Source: Lacinutrix sp. WUR7 (GTDB lineage Bacteria; Bacteroidota; Bacteroidia; Flavobacteriales; Flavobacteriaceae). Taken from it: a DNA stretch of 64,000 nt. The notes below the pieces were generated by a model. That model was not told where the DNA came from. It ran no database searches and saw only the letters and a program-made list of their open reading frames with translations. Positions 15,695-24,238 of this stretch are shown piece after piece. Each line of letters starts with the position of its first letter. Position 1 is the first letter of the stretch. Where the stretch lies: positions 965,001 to 1,029,000 of the forward strand of contig NZ_CP045067.1 of assembly GCF_016864015.1 (NCBI RefSeq). Direction: 5' to 3'. The position numbers and the translations under genes are program-made.

Positions 15695-15760
15695 GAAGCT
15701 ATTCCAGCTTTCGGCAGTCGCTCTCTGTGAGGAGCTCCAACAAAGCCTCAATCTGGGCTA
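15695..15760 (+). repeat. 66-bp interspersed repeat, copy A
   Basis: A block starting gaagctattccagctttcgg and ending aagcctcaatctgggcta. It matches, with about seven differences over 66 bp, the reverse complement of 43528-43594. It lies just after sufD and before the shared terminator. It has no long reading frame of its own and looks like a short interspersed element or a remnant. Confidence 0.8.
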
Positions 15761-15764
15761 AAAA

Positions 15765-15804
15765 ACAAAAAACGGCAAACATGAATATGTTTGCCGTTTT
15801 TTGT
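15765..15804. terminator. Bidirectional terminator after sufD
   Basis: An 18-bp perfect stem (15765-15782 with 15787-15804) with a GAAT loop and long A and T flanks. It lies between the convergent sufD and the minus-strand small membrane protein gene and can serve both. Confidence 0.9.
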
Positions 15805-15823
15805 TTCAAGTCATAGATAAAAC

Positions 15824-16003
15824 TCAACTTTTCACCTGCTGATACTTCTGATAAAAATACATCGGTATCATTCCAAAATTTAAAAGTAAGAAGCCAATAA
15901 AAACAATAACTCCTCTGTAAGGCCAAGTTAAAAATTCAAACATAGCGCCAATACCTAAAACAAAAAAAGTAAAAAAGCCAACAACGTAAAATGATTTTTT
16001 CAT
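15824..16003 (-). CDS. Small two-helix membrane protein (59 residues)
   Basis: ATG at 16003 opens a 59-residue frame: MKKSFYVVGFFTFFVLGIGA, then MFEFLTWPYRG, a second hydrophobic helix VIVFIGFLLLNFGMIPMYF, and a basic tail YQKYQQVKS. Two membrane helices joined by a short loop containing LTWPYRG are clear. The loop resembles the HWPY turn in the neighbouring 142-residue protein (IMHWPYANLFMLL), suggesting the two are related or interact. It lies 60 bp after the serine hydrolase gene on the same strand, and the terminator follows. Function unknown. Confidence 0.7.
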   Translation of the reverse strand: MKKSFYVVGFFTFFVLGIGAMFEFLTWPYRGVIVFIGFLLLNFGMIPMYFYQKYQQVKS

Positions 16004-16063
16004 AGTATTTAGTTTAAGAAAATAGATAAAATTTATGGAATTAAAAAAACTCCAACAGACTAA

Positions 16064-17728
16064 TTAGGATCGATTAATACTCGCTTCTTTTTTAAAAAAA
16101 ACATCTTTTATAGTGCCTTCACTATACAAAAGCATTCCTATAATAGCACCTTCTTTATCTCTAGTAAAACGATAAAGTGTTCTGCTATTATTTCCAAATT
16201 CATCTAACTGAATCGGATGCAAAGATATATTTTCATTGTTTTTATAAGATAACTTAAAGACATTATCCGCTACAAAAAGATGATAGGTAACGTCCAATTC
16301 TTCCGAAAAATAAGAACCTACAAAATCATTACTATTCACCGTTTCTGGATCTATTAATGTAGCACGCTTAAAATAAAAAGGAGTACCACCAAATAGAATC
16401 ACCATATCATGCGTAGTCGCAGGTGTAAAATCATATTTCACTTGCTGACTATCTTTTCTGTGAAATTTATTATCCGCGAATTGCAGTAAAGAAGTTGCAC
16501 TTCTGCCTATCGACCCTTTAGCTTTTAGGGTGTCATTTTCCACAAATAGCTGCATTGTCATATCACTATTAATTTCCTTATAATCACCAGTGTATTTATC
16601 TAAGGCTACTTGCTTAAAAACTTCTTCCTCTTTAGTAACCGCTACATTATTATTTTCATCAGACAGAAGAATATCTAAAATTTGATATGCAATGCTTGGC
16701 GCATCAATAGATTGCAAATTAGTGAGAACTATAATACCTAATTGCTTTTCAACAATAGTAATTAACTGCGTACGTCCACCAAAACTATATCCACCATGAC
16801 TTGCAACTATATTATCTTTATAATTATCTATCATAATACCACGTGCATATTTTGCTTTTTCACCATTATTTAAAATCTCGGTTGTTTTCAAAAATTGAGA
16901 CAAAGGTTTAAACTCCAAAATTTGTTCGTTTAGCATCTGCATCCAAATGGTCATATCTTTAATAGAAGACCCCATACTACCAGCACCATAACTTAATTGA
17001 TTACTAGAAGAATACACAAATTGATTATTCTGTTTTTGGTAACCAACCGCTTTATTCTTAATTGTTTTACCATTTTCTACTCGCACAAAAGTAGCATCCA
17101 TTTGTAACGGATTTAAAATATGAGCTTTTAAAAATTCATTTAAATTTTGTCCAGAAATTCGTTCCACAATAATCGCTAACAAAGTATAATTCGTATTAGA
17201 ATACGCTACTTTTTCACCAGGAATATTACTCAAGCCCTTTTGCTTACACGCTAATGCAAACACCGTATTATTATCATAATATGTTTTATCATAATCAAAT
17301 CCGGACAAAGACATTAGTGCATGGTAATTTCTAATACCACTTGTATGATTCAATAAATGCTTAATTTTTATAGGTTGTTGATATTCTGGAAACTCGGGTA
17401 AATACTTCCTTATATCATCTTCTAACCTAATCTTACCTTCTTTAACTAAGACCCAAATAGCGGAAGCTGTAAATTGTTTTCCTATAGAGGCCAAACTAAA
17501 AATAGTAGTGTCCGAATTTTTAATGTCATAATCCAGATTAGCCAAACCAAAATCTTTAGCATAAATACTTTCATTTCCAGATATAACTTTAACACTTAAT
17601 CCTGGAGCATCTGCACTTTGATACTTTTCAAGAAGTTGATCAATCTCTGAAGTGTAATTGTTTTGAGCACTTAAAAAAGCACAAATCAATAAACAAAAAA
17701 TAGTAGGATACTGTTTTAAATTTCGCAT
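16064..17728 (-). CDS. Beta-lactamase-like serine hydrolase (class C / PBP4* type)
   Basis: 554 residues with a signal peptide (1-21, cleavage near FLSA-Q). The beta-lactamase fold (about 25-350) shows the SxxK motif Ser81-IG-Lys84 (SLASIGKQ), a YSN motif in KVAYSNTNYTLL and an HGG motif in SHGGYSFGG in place of KTG. The extra 200-residue C-terminal region is lipocalin-like, common in such hydrolases. These enzymes are usually esterases or D-amino peptidases, not resistance enzymes. The gene lies 27 bp downstream of a membrane protein gene and under the PadR gene, so it is probably part of a PadR-controlled envelope operon. Confidence 0.9.
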   Translation of the reverse strand: MRNLKQYPTIFCLLICAFLSAQNNYTSEIDQLLEKYQSADAPGLSVKVISGNESIYAKDFGLANLDYDIKNSDTTIFSLASIGKQFTASAIWVLVKEGKIRLEDDIRKYLPEFPEYQQPIKIKHLLNHTSGIRNYHALMSLSGFDYDKTYYDNNTVFALACKQKGLSNIPGEKVAYSNTNYTLLAIIVERISGQNLNEFLKAHILNPLQMDATFVRVENGKTIKNKAVGYQKQNNQFVYSSSNQLSYGAGSMGSSIKDMTIWMQMLNEQILEFKPLSQFLKTTEILNNGEKAKYARGIMIDNYKDNIVASHGGYSFGGRTQLITIVEKQLGIIVLTNLQSIDAPSIAYQILDILLSDENNNVAVTKEEEVFKQVALDKYTGDYKEINSDMTMQLFVENDTLKAKGSIGRSATSLLQFADNKFHRKDSQQVKYDFTPATTHDMVILFGGTPFYFKRATLIDPETVNSNDFVGSYFSEELDVTYHLFVADNVFKLSYKNNENISLHPIQLDEFGNNSRTLYRFTRDKEGAIIGMLLYSEGTIKDVFFKKEASINRS

Positions 17729-17755
17729 TGTTTATAATTTGGAATTGTTTTTAGT

Positions 17756-18184
17756 CTAAGAAAATTTGTGAATAGATTTTTTATATCGACCATATAAACT
17801 AACTGGAGCAAGAAACATTACTAAAACAGCACAACTCAAAAGCATAAATAAATTGGCATAGGGCCAATGCATGATTTTAAATATAAAACCTAATACTAGA
17901 AGTATTATTAAAAGAAGACCTCCAATAAACTGAAGCTTACTTAAAACTGTCATTTGTTGTTCTATTTTCTGAAAATTGCTTTCTAATTGTAGGTTTTGAA
18001 AACTAGCATAACCACCAAACTTTTGCAAAGCTTCTTGATACAATGCGTTAAAATCATTACCATCTTGGCTTTCTATATAGGTACAAATATGATCTACCAA
18101 ATCTTCTCTTAAGCTTTCCGATTGCACACCATAAAGTTTCAAACTCTTCTCTATAAAGTCAATATGTTTCTCTTCTATTTGCAT
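17756..18184 (-). CDS. Membrane protein of the PadR-linked HAAS type
   Basis: 142 residues. The N-terminal third (about 5-60) is helical and acidic, with a HAAS-like pattern (EKSLKLYGVQSESLREDLVDHICTYIES in two pieces), usually found next to PadR genes. Two membrane helices follow (about 80-100 and 107-128), joined by IMHWPYANL. Its ATG overlaps the padR stop codon (TAATG), so the two are translationally coupled. Such pairs are thought to link envelope or signalling functions to PadR control. Function unknown. Confidence 0.75.
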   Translation of the reverse strand: MQIEEKHIDFIEKSLKLYGVQSESLREDLVDHICTYIESQDGNDFNALYQEALQKFGGYASFQNLQLESNFQKIEQQMTVLSKLQFIGGLLLIILLVLGFIFKIMHWPYANLFMLLSCAVLVMFLAPVSLYGRYKKSIHKFS

Positions 18185-18519
18185 TATATAATAGGTTTAG
18201 GGTTAAAAATTAAGTTTAAGGTGTCCATAAAATTATTTATTTCTTGTGTCATTGCTTCTGCCACCTTTTTACCTTCCGAAGTGATCGTATAATATTTCCG
18301 AACGCGTTTTCCTATAAATACCTTTTCGGTTTCTAAAACACCTTTAGCTTCCAGCTTATGCAGAATAGGATATAATGCACCTTCCGATATATCGATCTTT
18401 CCAGAAGTCAGTTTCTTTACTTCTTGTGTAATCTCATAACCATACATTTTTTCGCTTTCGCTAATCAGCTTTAAAATGATAGGTTGTAAGGTTCCTTTTG
18501 TTAATTCTTTGCTATACAT
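18184..18519 (-). CDS. PadR family transcriptional regulator
   Basis: 111-residue winged-helix repressor. Typical text is LQPIILKLISESEKMYGYEITQ split over helix 1-2, ISEGALYPILHKLEAKGVLE in the recognition helix and wing, and RKYYTITSEGKKVAE. PadR proteins usually repress their own operon and the linked membrane gene. It is the first gene of a four-gene minus-strand module and is divergent from sufS. Its -7 box lies 4 bp before the ATG, so its mRNA should be leaderless. Confidence 0.94.
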   Translation of the reverse strand: MYSKELTKGTLQPIILKLISESEKMYGYEITQEVKKLTSGKIDISEGALYPILHKLEAKGVLETEKVFIGKRVRKYYTITSEGKKVAEAMTQEINNFMDTLNLIFNPKPII

Positions 18520-18523
18520 ATTT

Positions 18524-18531
18524 CAAATATA
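18524..18531 (-). promoter_or_regulatory. -7 box of padR, leaderless geometry
   Basis: On the minus strand TATATTTG is followed by AAAT and the padR ATG at 18519. This is a perfect TAnnTTTG match with the same 4-nt spacing seen at thiL and sufS. Confidence 0.6.
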
Positions 18532-18615
18532 CATTTTATTTAAATGCATTGGAATAAAATCATAATAAATTTTATCTTTTATATTTTCTTTATACTAGTT
18601 TTATCAAACAAAACG

Positions 18616-18623
18616 TAAATTTG
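18616..18623 (+). promoter_or_regulatory. -7 box of sufS, leaderless geometry
   Basis: TAAATTTG followed by TAGC and the sufS ATG at 18628. Perfect match to TAnnTTTG with 4-nt spacing. No clear -33 TTG. It lies in the 108-bp divergent region shared with padR. Confidence 0.6.
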
Positions 18624-18627
18624 TAGC

Positions 18628-19842
18628 ATGTTAGATTTGAAGAAAATAAGAGCCGATTTCCCTATACTTAAAAGACAAGTAAATGGGAAACCGTTGGTGT
18701 ATTTTGACAATGCAGCAACATCACAAACACCACAACAAGTCATAGATGTTATTGTGGATTACTATAGTAATTACAATGCCAACATTCATCGTGGTGTACA
18801 TACCTTAAGTCAGGAAGCAACAGATAAATACGAAGCTGCAAGACATACCATTCAAAAACATTTTAACGCAGCACATGCGCACGAAATTATTTATACCTCT
18901 GGAACAACCCACAGTATCAATTTAGTAGCTAGTGGTTTTTCTTCGTTATTACAAAAAGGAGATGAAATTATTGTTTCTGCTTTAGAGCATCATAGTAATA
19001 TTGTGCCTTGGCAAATGTTATGTGAAAAAACGGGTGCTATTTTAAAAGTCATTCCAATGAACCAAGATGGTGAGTTAGTGATGGCTGCATATGATAAACT
19101 CCTTAATGAAAACACGAAACTTGTTTTTGTAAATCATATTTCGAACGCTTTAGGAACCATAAATCCTATTGAAGAAATCATAGAAAAAGCACATCAAGTT
19201 GGTGCTGCTGTTCTAATTGATGGCGCACAGGCTTGTCCGCATGTAAAACCAGATGTACAAGCATTAGATGTCGATTTTTATGTGGCATCTGCGCATAAAA
19301 TGTGTGGTCCAACAGGTGTTGGTATGCTTTACGGAAAAGAAGCATGGTTAAACAAATTACCTCCTTATCAAGGTGGTGGCGAAATGATTGCTGAAGTCAG
19401 TTTTACAAAAACTACCTACGCCGGATTACCGCATAAATTTGAAGCAGGAACACCAAATATTTGCGGTGGTATTGCATTTGGAGCAGCCATAGATTACATG
19501 AATGCCATAGGTTTTGATGCCATTGCTAAATATGAACATGAACTTTTAGAGTATGCTACCAAAGCACTTTTAGAAATTGAAGGTTTAAAAATTTATGGAA
19601 CTGCAAAAAATAAAACCTCTGTAGTTTCATTTAATTTAGAAGGGATTCATCCTTATGATGTTGGGACCATTTTAGACAAATTAGGAATTGCCGTTAGAAC
19701 AGGGCACCATTGTGCGCAACCAATTATGGAATACTTTAAAATTCCAGGAACCGTTCGTGCTTCTTTTGCTTTTTATAATACCAAAGAAGAAATTGACACA
19801 TTAGTTTCTGGAGTCAAGAAAGCAAAAATGATGCTATCGTAA
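18628..19842 (+). CDS. sufS: Cysteine desulfurase SufS
   Basis: 404-residue PLP enzyme that takes sulfur from cysteine and passes it as persulfide to SufE and then SufB. The PLP-binding lysine is Lys224 (ASAHKMCGPTGVG) and the catalytic cysteine is Cys362 (RTGHHCAQPIM), characteristic of group II desulfurases. FDNAATSQTP at the N-terminus and GTPNICGGIAFGAAI are family landmarks. It heads the second suf block, separated from sufABCD by a minus-strand PadR module, with its own promoter. Confidence 0.97.
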   Translation: MLDLKKIRADFPILKRQVNGKPLVYFDNAATSQTPQQVIDVIVDYYSNYNANIHRGVHTLSQEATDKYEAARHTIQKHFNAAHAHEIIYTSGTTHSINLVASGFSSLLQKGDEIIVSALEHHSNIVPWQMLCEKTGAILKVIPMNQDGELVMAAYDKLLNENTKLVFVNHISNALGTINPIEEIIEKAHQVGAAVLIDGAQACPHVKPDVQALDVDFYVASAHKMCGPTGVGMLYGKEAWLNKLPPYQGGGEMIAEVSFTKTTYAGLPHKFEAGTPNICGGIAFGAAIDYMNAIGFDAIAKYEHELLEYATKALLEIEGLKIYGTAKNKTSVVSFNLEGIHPYDVGTILDKLGIAVRTGHHCAQPIMEYFKIPGTVRASFAFYNTKEEIDTLVSGVKKAKMMLS

Positions 19843-19885
19843 AGTTTGGCGTCTTTTTTGTATATTATATTTTAAATTTTAACAA

Positions 19886-20695
19886 ATGAAGATTATGAAA
19901 TTTATCACTATACTTTTAACTGTTTTTGCATTAGAATCTTGCGGAAACACAAAAGCAGCTACAAATTTGGAAAACAATATAGAAGCAAAACAAATCGCAG
20001 TGCTTTCCGGAAAATATATGATTTCGTCATTTATTGACAATACAGAATTACCAAAAAACATACACTTAAATTTCGATGAAACCACTAATATAGTTTCCGG
20101 GTTTGCCGGCTGTAACAACTTTTCAGCAAGTTATTCTACCGCAGGAAACACCATAAAATTTGGCACTTTTATGTCTACAAAAATGATGTGCAAACGCTTT
20201 ATGGATGTAGAACAAAACCTAATGAATACTCTAGAAAAAACAACAAATTTCACCATAAAAAACAATGTATTAACTTTAAAAAACAGCAAAGAAGATTTAG
20301 TCGTTGCTGTTAATAATAACATTTCAAAAATAGCACAAGAAGATGATTACACTATTGAATATAAATCCTCCACAAGAGGTAGTTATTTAAAGATAGTGAT
20401 TACAAACGATAGTATTATTTCTCAAAAACAAAGAGGAGCTGCACCAGAAGCACGAAAGTTTAGTCCAAATGAAACGACAGATATATTTAAAAAAGTAGCA
20501 GCTTTAGATTTAGAGGAGTTAGAAAACCTAGAATCCCCTTCAAAAGCGCATCAATATGATGCTGCTGCAGCGGCAACACTAACAATAACTAAAAATGGTA
20601 AAACATACCATACTAAAACTTTTGATGCAGGAAAGCCAAATGCTAAAATTGAAGATTTAGTAAATACTATTTTTAGTCTGAGTGAAAAACAATAA
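19886..20695 (+). CDS. META domain lipoprotein
   Basis: 269 residues with a lipoprotein signal (FALESC, Cys19). A META domain (about 35-135) is marked by GKYMISSFIDNTELP, VSGFAGCNNFSASY, TFMSTKMMC and LEKTTNFTIKNNVLTL; these resemble the HslJ heat-shock lipoprotein. The second part (about 140-269) is another beta domain that starts DYTIEYKSSTRGSY and ends NTIFSLSEKQ, of unknown type. The first codons allow Met1 or Met4 as start; both keep the signal. It lies between sufS and sufE, 43 bp after sufS and 52 bp before sufE. An envelope stress role is likely but unproven. Confidence 0.88.
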   Translation: MKIMKFITILLTVFALESCGNTKAATNLENNIEAKQIAVLSGKYMISSFIDNTELPKNIHLNFDETTNIVSGFAGCNNFSASYSTAGNTIKFGTFMSTKMMCKRFMDVEQNLMNTLEKTTNFTIKNNVLTLKNSKEDLVVAVNNNISKIAQEDDYTIEYKSSTRGSYLKIVITNDSIISQKQRGAAPEARKFSPNETTDIFKKVAALDLEELENLESPSKAHQYDAAAAATLTITKNGKTYHTKTFDAGKPNAKIEDLVNTIFSLSEKQ

Positions 20696-20723
20696 TTATA
20701 ATGCTGAAAATAATACTTAATTG

Positions 20724-20731
20724 TATTTTTG
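20724..20731 (+). promoter_or_regulatory. Possible internal -7 box before sufE
   Basis: TATTTTTG matches TAnnTTTG and lies 16 bp before the GTG start at 20748. It could give sufE and downstream genes independent expression. Confidence 0.5.
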
Positions 20732-20747
20732 CATAAAATAAAATCAC

Positions 20748-21170
20748 GTGAATATTCAAGAAATACAAAACGAAATAATTGAGGAGTTCGCCATGTTTGA
20801 AGACTGGGAAGAACGTTATCAATACATGATAGATCTTGGAAAAGATTTACCATTAATTGACCCCCAATATAAAACCGAAGACAACATCATTAAAGGTTGC
20901 CAAAGTAAGGTTTGGGTACATGCAGAATTAAAAGATGATAAAATTGATTTCACAGCAGATAGTGATGCCATAATTACAAAAGGAATTATAGCAATATTAA
21001 TCCGTGTATTTTCTAACCAGCATCCAAAAGATATTTTAGAAGCTAATACCGATTTTATAGACCAAATCGGACTTAAAGAACATTTGTCACCTACTAGAGC
21101 AAACGGTTTAGTAAGTATGATTAAACAATTAAAACTGTATGCTATTGCATACCAAACACAACTACAATAA
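20748..21170 (+). CDS. sufE: Cysteine desulfuration protein SufE
   Basis: 140-residue SufE, which accepts persulfide sulfur from SufS and stimulates it. The start is GTG at 20748. The active cysteine lies in IKGCQSKVWVHAEL, the hallmark of the family. The N-terminal helix FEDWEERYQYMIDLGKDLP and the C-terminal LSPTRANGLVSMIKQLK also match. Located after the META lipoprotein gene and before the DUF59 gene. Confidence 0.97.
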   Translation: MNIQEIQNEIIEEFAMFEDWEERYQYMIDLGKDLPLIDPQYKTEDNIIKGCQSKVWVHAELKDDKIDFTADSDAIITKGIIAILIRVFSNQHPKDILEANTDFIDQIGLKEHLSPTRANGLVSMIKQLKLYAIAYQTQLQ

Positions 21171-21248
21171 GTAGGACTTCCTGTGCATACAGGAATGTGT
21201 TTTTATAAAAAGAGATTTCCGCTTTTATGGGAACGAAAAATAAATGAG

Positions 21249-21268
21249 ATTTCCGCCTTCGCGGAAAT
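21249..21268. repeat. Palindrome variant upstream of the DUF59 gene
   Basis: atttccgccttcgcggaaat, a relative of the dispersed palindrome with GCGG replacing GCAGG in the stem. It ends 17 bp before the DUF59 ATG. A less perfect hairpin, with arms TTCCTGT and ACAGGAA, lies at 21179-21195. Confidence 0.7.
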
Positions 21269-21285
21269 GAAAAATAAAATTTGAC

Positions 21286-21609
21286 ATGAGCGAAACTATA
21301 GATACAGCAGCATTAGGAGAAAAAATTGTAACCGTTATTAAAACGATTTACGATCCAGAAATCCCTGTAGACATTTATGAATTAGGATTAATTTATGATG
21401 TTTTTGTTAATGAAGATTACGAAGTAAAAATCTTAATGACCTTAACAACACCAAACTGCCCTGTTGCAGAAACACTTCCTTTAGAAGTGGAAGAAAAAAT
21501 AAAATCTATAAACGAGGTAAAAGATGCAGAAGTAGAAATTACTTTCGATCCACCTTGGAATCAAGAACTAATGAGTGAAGAAGCAAAGTTAGAGCTTGGT
21601 ATGCTATAA
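21286..21609 (+). CDS. DUF59 / MIP18-like Fe-S assembly protein (SufT-like)
   Basis: 107-residue protein of the MIP18 (DUF59) family, which helps mature Fe-S proteins. The core YDPEIPVDIYELGLIYDV and LTTPNCPVAETLP with a conserved Cys are diagnostic; the C-terminal region EITFDPPWNQELMSEEAKLELG is also typical. It follows sufE in the same direction with a 115-bp gap containing a palindrome. Commonly part of suf operons in Bacteroidota. Confidence 0.94.
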   Translation: MSETIDTAALGEKIVTVIKTIYDPEIPVDIYELGLIYDVFVNEDYEVKILMTLTTPNCPVAETLPLEVEEKIKSINEVKDAEVEITFDPPWNQELMSEEAKLELGML

Positions 21610-21712
21610 ATTAGTGAACAGTTCTCCGTAGCAGTATTCCGTTATTACTCGTATAAATATTATTATTTTTCTCATTCTAATTTTGAGCAAACCTTAACAT
21701 TTTATAATATTA

Positions 21713-23548
21713 ATGCCAAGACGTAAGTTAACATCTCTTAAAGAGGCTAAAAAAACCAACTTAAGAAAATCTTTTAGTGCACTAGTTTTTATTCCTAGAT
21801 TCTTTAAAGAAATCTGGAAAACCAACAAAAAACTATTCCTATTATCTGCTTTTTGCAGAGGAATTGGTGCCATATTACCAGTAGTCATACTTTGGATTGG
21901 TAAAATAATTATTGATGAAATAATTCTTCAAACCAAAGTAGAAGTTTCCGATTTAACGCTACTATGGACTTATGTTGCCATAGAATTTGGATTAATCATT
22001 CTATCGGATTTAGTCAGCAGAGCCATTTCACTAACCGATAGTTTACTTGGCGATTCTTATTCTATAGATTCCTCCGTAAGAATTATTAAAAAAACAAATC
22101 AAATAAACATCAGTCTTTTAGAAGACTCGGAGTTTTATGACAAGTTAGAACGCGCAAGAACGCAAACTACAGGTCGTGTCGGATTGATGTCTAACGCGCT
22201 AGGCGAAGTACAAAGTTTAATATCCATACTAACCTTAGTTGCTGGTTTAATTTATTTTGAACCGTATTTAATCATCCTTTTAGTACTAAGTATTATTCCT
22301 TCGTTTATTAACGAAATATGGTTTAGCCAACAACAATATTCATTAGCTAGAGGTTGGACTGCAGAACGTAGAGAATTAGATTATTTACGATTTATTGGCG
22401 CAAATGATAAAACAGCTAAAGAAATTAAACTCTTTGGTTTAACCGATTTTGTAGTCGACAGATTTAAAAACCTATCTAATGAATATTATAATCTTAACAA
22501 AAAGCTAGCGGTAAAACGTTCAGCTTTAGGATTCCTATTTAATGTTTTAGGTACTCTAAGTTATTATGGTGCTTATGTATTTATTATATATCGCGTGATT
22601 TCTGGAGGGATTACCTTAGGGGAATTAACCTTTTTATCTGGAGCATTTAACAGGCTTACCAGAAACCTGCAAGACTTCTTTTCGAAGTTTACAAGAATTA
22701 CAGAAAGCTCCTTATACCTAAAAGATTATTTCGATTTTTTAGATATTTCTATTACTCCTTCACACAAAGAAGACATGCCACTTCCGGAAACGATACAGGA
22801 AGGATTTGAATTTAAAAATGTGCATTTCGCATATCCAGGATCCGAAAACGAAATACTTAAAGGAATTAGTTTTAAAATGAAAGCTGGCGAAAAATTAGCA
22901 TTCGTTGGACAAAATGGTGCAGGAAAAACAACGCTTACCAAATTATTGCTTCGTTTTTACGAACCTACTTCTGGTGAAATATTATTAGACGGCATTAATA
23001 TTAATAGATTTGATAAAGCAAAGTACCAAGAATATTTTGGCGTTATTTTTCAAGACTTTTTTAAATACGAATTTACCGTTAGAGAAAACATTGCCATTGG
23101 TGATATTGATGAACTAGACAATCAGTCAAAAATTGAAAATGCAGCCGAACTTAGTTTAGCGAATGAAGTCGTGCAAGATTTAAAGTTTGGTTACGACCAA
23201 CAACTAGGTAAACGTTTTGCAAAAGGGCAAGAACTTTCTGGAGGACAATGGCAAAAAGTAGCATTAGCCAGAGCATATATGAAAGATGCCAAAGTAATGA
23301 TACTAGACGAACCAACCTCTGCATTAGACGCGAAAGCAGAAAGCGAAGTGTTTGATCGTTTTATTGGTTTAACTCAATTTAAAACCAGTGTTATTATTTC
23401 GCATAGATTTAGTACGGTAAGACAAGCAGATAGAATTTTGGTTCTAGAAGAAGGACGCGTTTTAGAAATGGGAACCCATGAAGAACTCATGAAAAACCAG
23501 TCTTTGTATGCCGATTTATTTACACTGCAAGCAGAAGGTTACCAATAA
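21713..23548 (+). CDS. ABC transporter, fused permease and ATP-binding protein
   Basis: 611-residue ABC half-transporter of the exporter type. The N-terminal membrane domain (about 25-330) holds roughly six helices. The ATPase domain (about 365-605) has Walker A GQNGAGKTT (near 399-407), signature LSGGQWQKVALARA (near 507), Walker B VMILDEPTSALD and the H-loop SHRFSTV. It would act as a homodimer. Substrate unknown. It lies 103 bp after the DUF59 gene on the same strand; linkage to Fe-S assembly is positional only. Confidence 0.93.
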   Translation: MPRRKLTSLKEAKKTNLRKSFSALVFIPRFFKEIWKTNKKLFLLSAFCRGIGAILPVVILWIGKIIIDEIILQTKVEVSDLTLLWTYVAIEFGLIILSDLVSRAISLTDSLLGDSYSIDSSVRIIKKTNQINISLLEDSEFYDKLERARTQTTGRVGLMSNALGEVQSLISILTLVAGLIYFEPYLIILLVLSIIPSFINEIWFSQQQYSLARGWTAERRELDYLRFIGANDKTAKEIKLFGLTDFVVDRFKNLSNEYYNLNKKLAVKRSALGFLFNVLGTLSYYGAYVFIIYRVISGGITLGELTFLSGAFNRLTRNLQDFFSKFTRITESSLYLKDYFDFLDISITPSHKEDMPLPETIQEGFEFKNVHFAYPGSENEILKGISFKMKAGEKLAFVGQNGAGKTTLTKLLLRFYEPTSGEILLDGININRFDKAKYQEYFGVIFQDFFKYEFTVRENIAIGDIDELDNQSKIENAAELSLANEVVQDLKFGYDQQLGKRFAKGQELSGGQWQKVALARAYMKDAKVMILDEPTSALDAKAESEVFDRFIGLTQFKTSVIISHRFSTVRQADRILVLEEGRVLEMGTHEELMKNQSLYADLFTLQAEGYQ

Positions 23549-23612
23549 ATTATCGACACAAAAAGATAAAAGGTTCTCTCGAACGGACATAAAATTAATA
23601 ATTTAAAACACC

Positions 23613-23620
23613 TATCTTCG
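23613..23620 (+). promoter_or_regulatory. -7-like box of the DUF2480 gene, leaderless geometry
   Basis: TATCTTCG differs from TAnnTTTG by one base and is followed by TAAT and ATG at 23625, the same 4-nt spacing as at thiL, padR and sufS. Confidence 0.45.
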
Positions 23621-23624
23621 TAAT

Positions 23625-24143
23625 ATGGCTGAAGAAATTATAAACCGCGTAGCAAGTAGTAAACTTGTTGTTTTTGATCTTGAAGATTATTATCCGCAAG
23701 GCAGACGTGTACTTTTTGATATTAAAGATTGGCTTTATGAAGGATTCGTGCTTCGTGAAAAAGATTTTAGAGCACTTGTTAAAGAACACGATTGGTCGCA
23801 GTACCAAGATGCTTTTGTAGCATTAACCTGTACCACGGATGCCATAGTACCAGATTGGGCGTATATGCTTTTAAGTATTCAGTTAGAACCCTTTGCTAAA
23901 ACTACTGTTTTAGGGAACTTAGAAACTTTAGAATCTTATCTATACCAAGACATTATTAATAATTTAGATATTACTACCTATAAAGATAAACCTATCATTA
24001 TAAAAGGTTGCTCTAAAAAACCGGTACCATCTAGTGCTTATATAATGATTACCAACAAGTTAAAACCTGTCGCAAAAATGATTATGTTTGGAGAAGCCTG
24101 CTCTTCTGTTCCGCTTTTTAAAAGCACTTCGTCGATAAAATAA
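23625..24143 (+). CDS. DUF2480 family protein
   Basis: 172-residue cytosolic protein recognisable as DUF2480, a Bacteroidota family often near suf genes. Landmarks are INRVASSKLVVFDLEDYYPQG, FDIKDWLYEGFVLREKDFR, ALTCTTDAIVPDWAYMLL and KGCSKKPVPSSAYI. Two Cys residues (in LTCTT and KGCSK) and another in GEACSS may matter for metal or sulfur chemistry. Function is not established; the neighbourhood suggests a link to Fe-S metabolism. Confidence 0.9.
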   Translation: MAEEIINRVASSKLVVFDLEDYYPQGRRVLFDIKDWLYEGFVLREKDFRALVKEHDWSQYQDAFVALTCTTDAIVPDWAYMLLSIQLEPFAKTTVLGNLETLESYLYQDIINNLDITTYKDKPIIIKGCSKKPVPSSAYIMITNKLKPVAKMIMFGEACSSVPLFKSTSSIK

Positions 24144-24207
24144 TTCTTTTTATCTATTTTCATAAGAAAAAACAAACTTTAGTATAAAAGATTGTAGTCT
24201 TAATACG

Positions 24208-24215
24208 TATTTTTG
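24208..24215 (+). promoter_or_regulatory. -7 box of the DUF3078 gene
   Basis: TATTTTTG matches TAnnTTTG; a TTG lies at 24192-24194, 13 bp upstream. The ATG follows 23 bp after the box. Confidence 0.6.
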
Positions 24216-24238
24216 CGCGTTCAAAAAAACGTAACAAA

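Noticed and set aside
15699-15926. 75-codon minus-strand frame overlapping copy A of the 66-bp repeat
   Set aside because: It runs through an interspersed repeat and a terminator and overlaps the better-supported 59-residue membrane protein frame.
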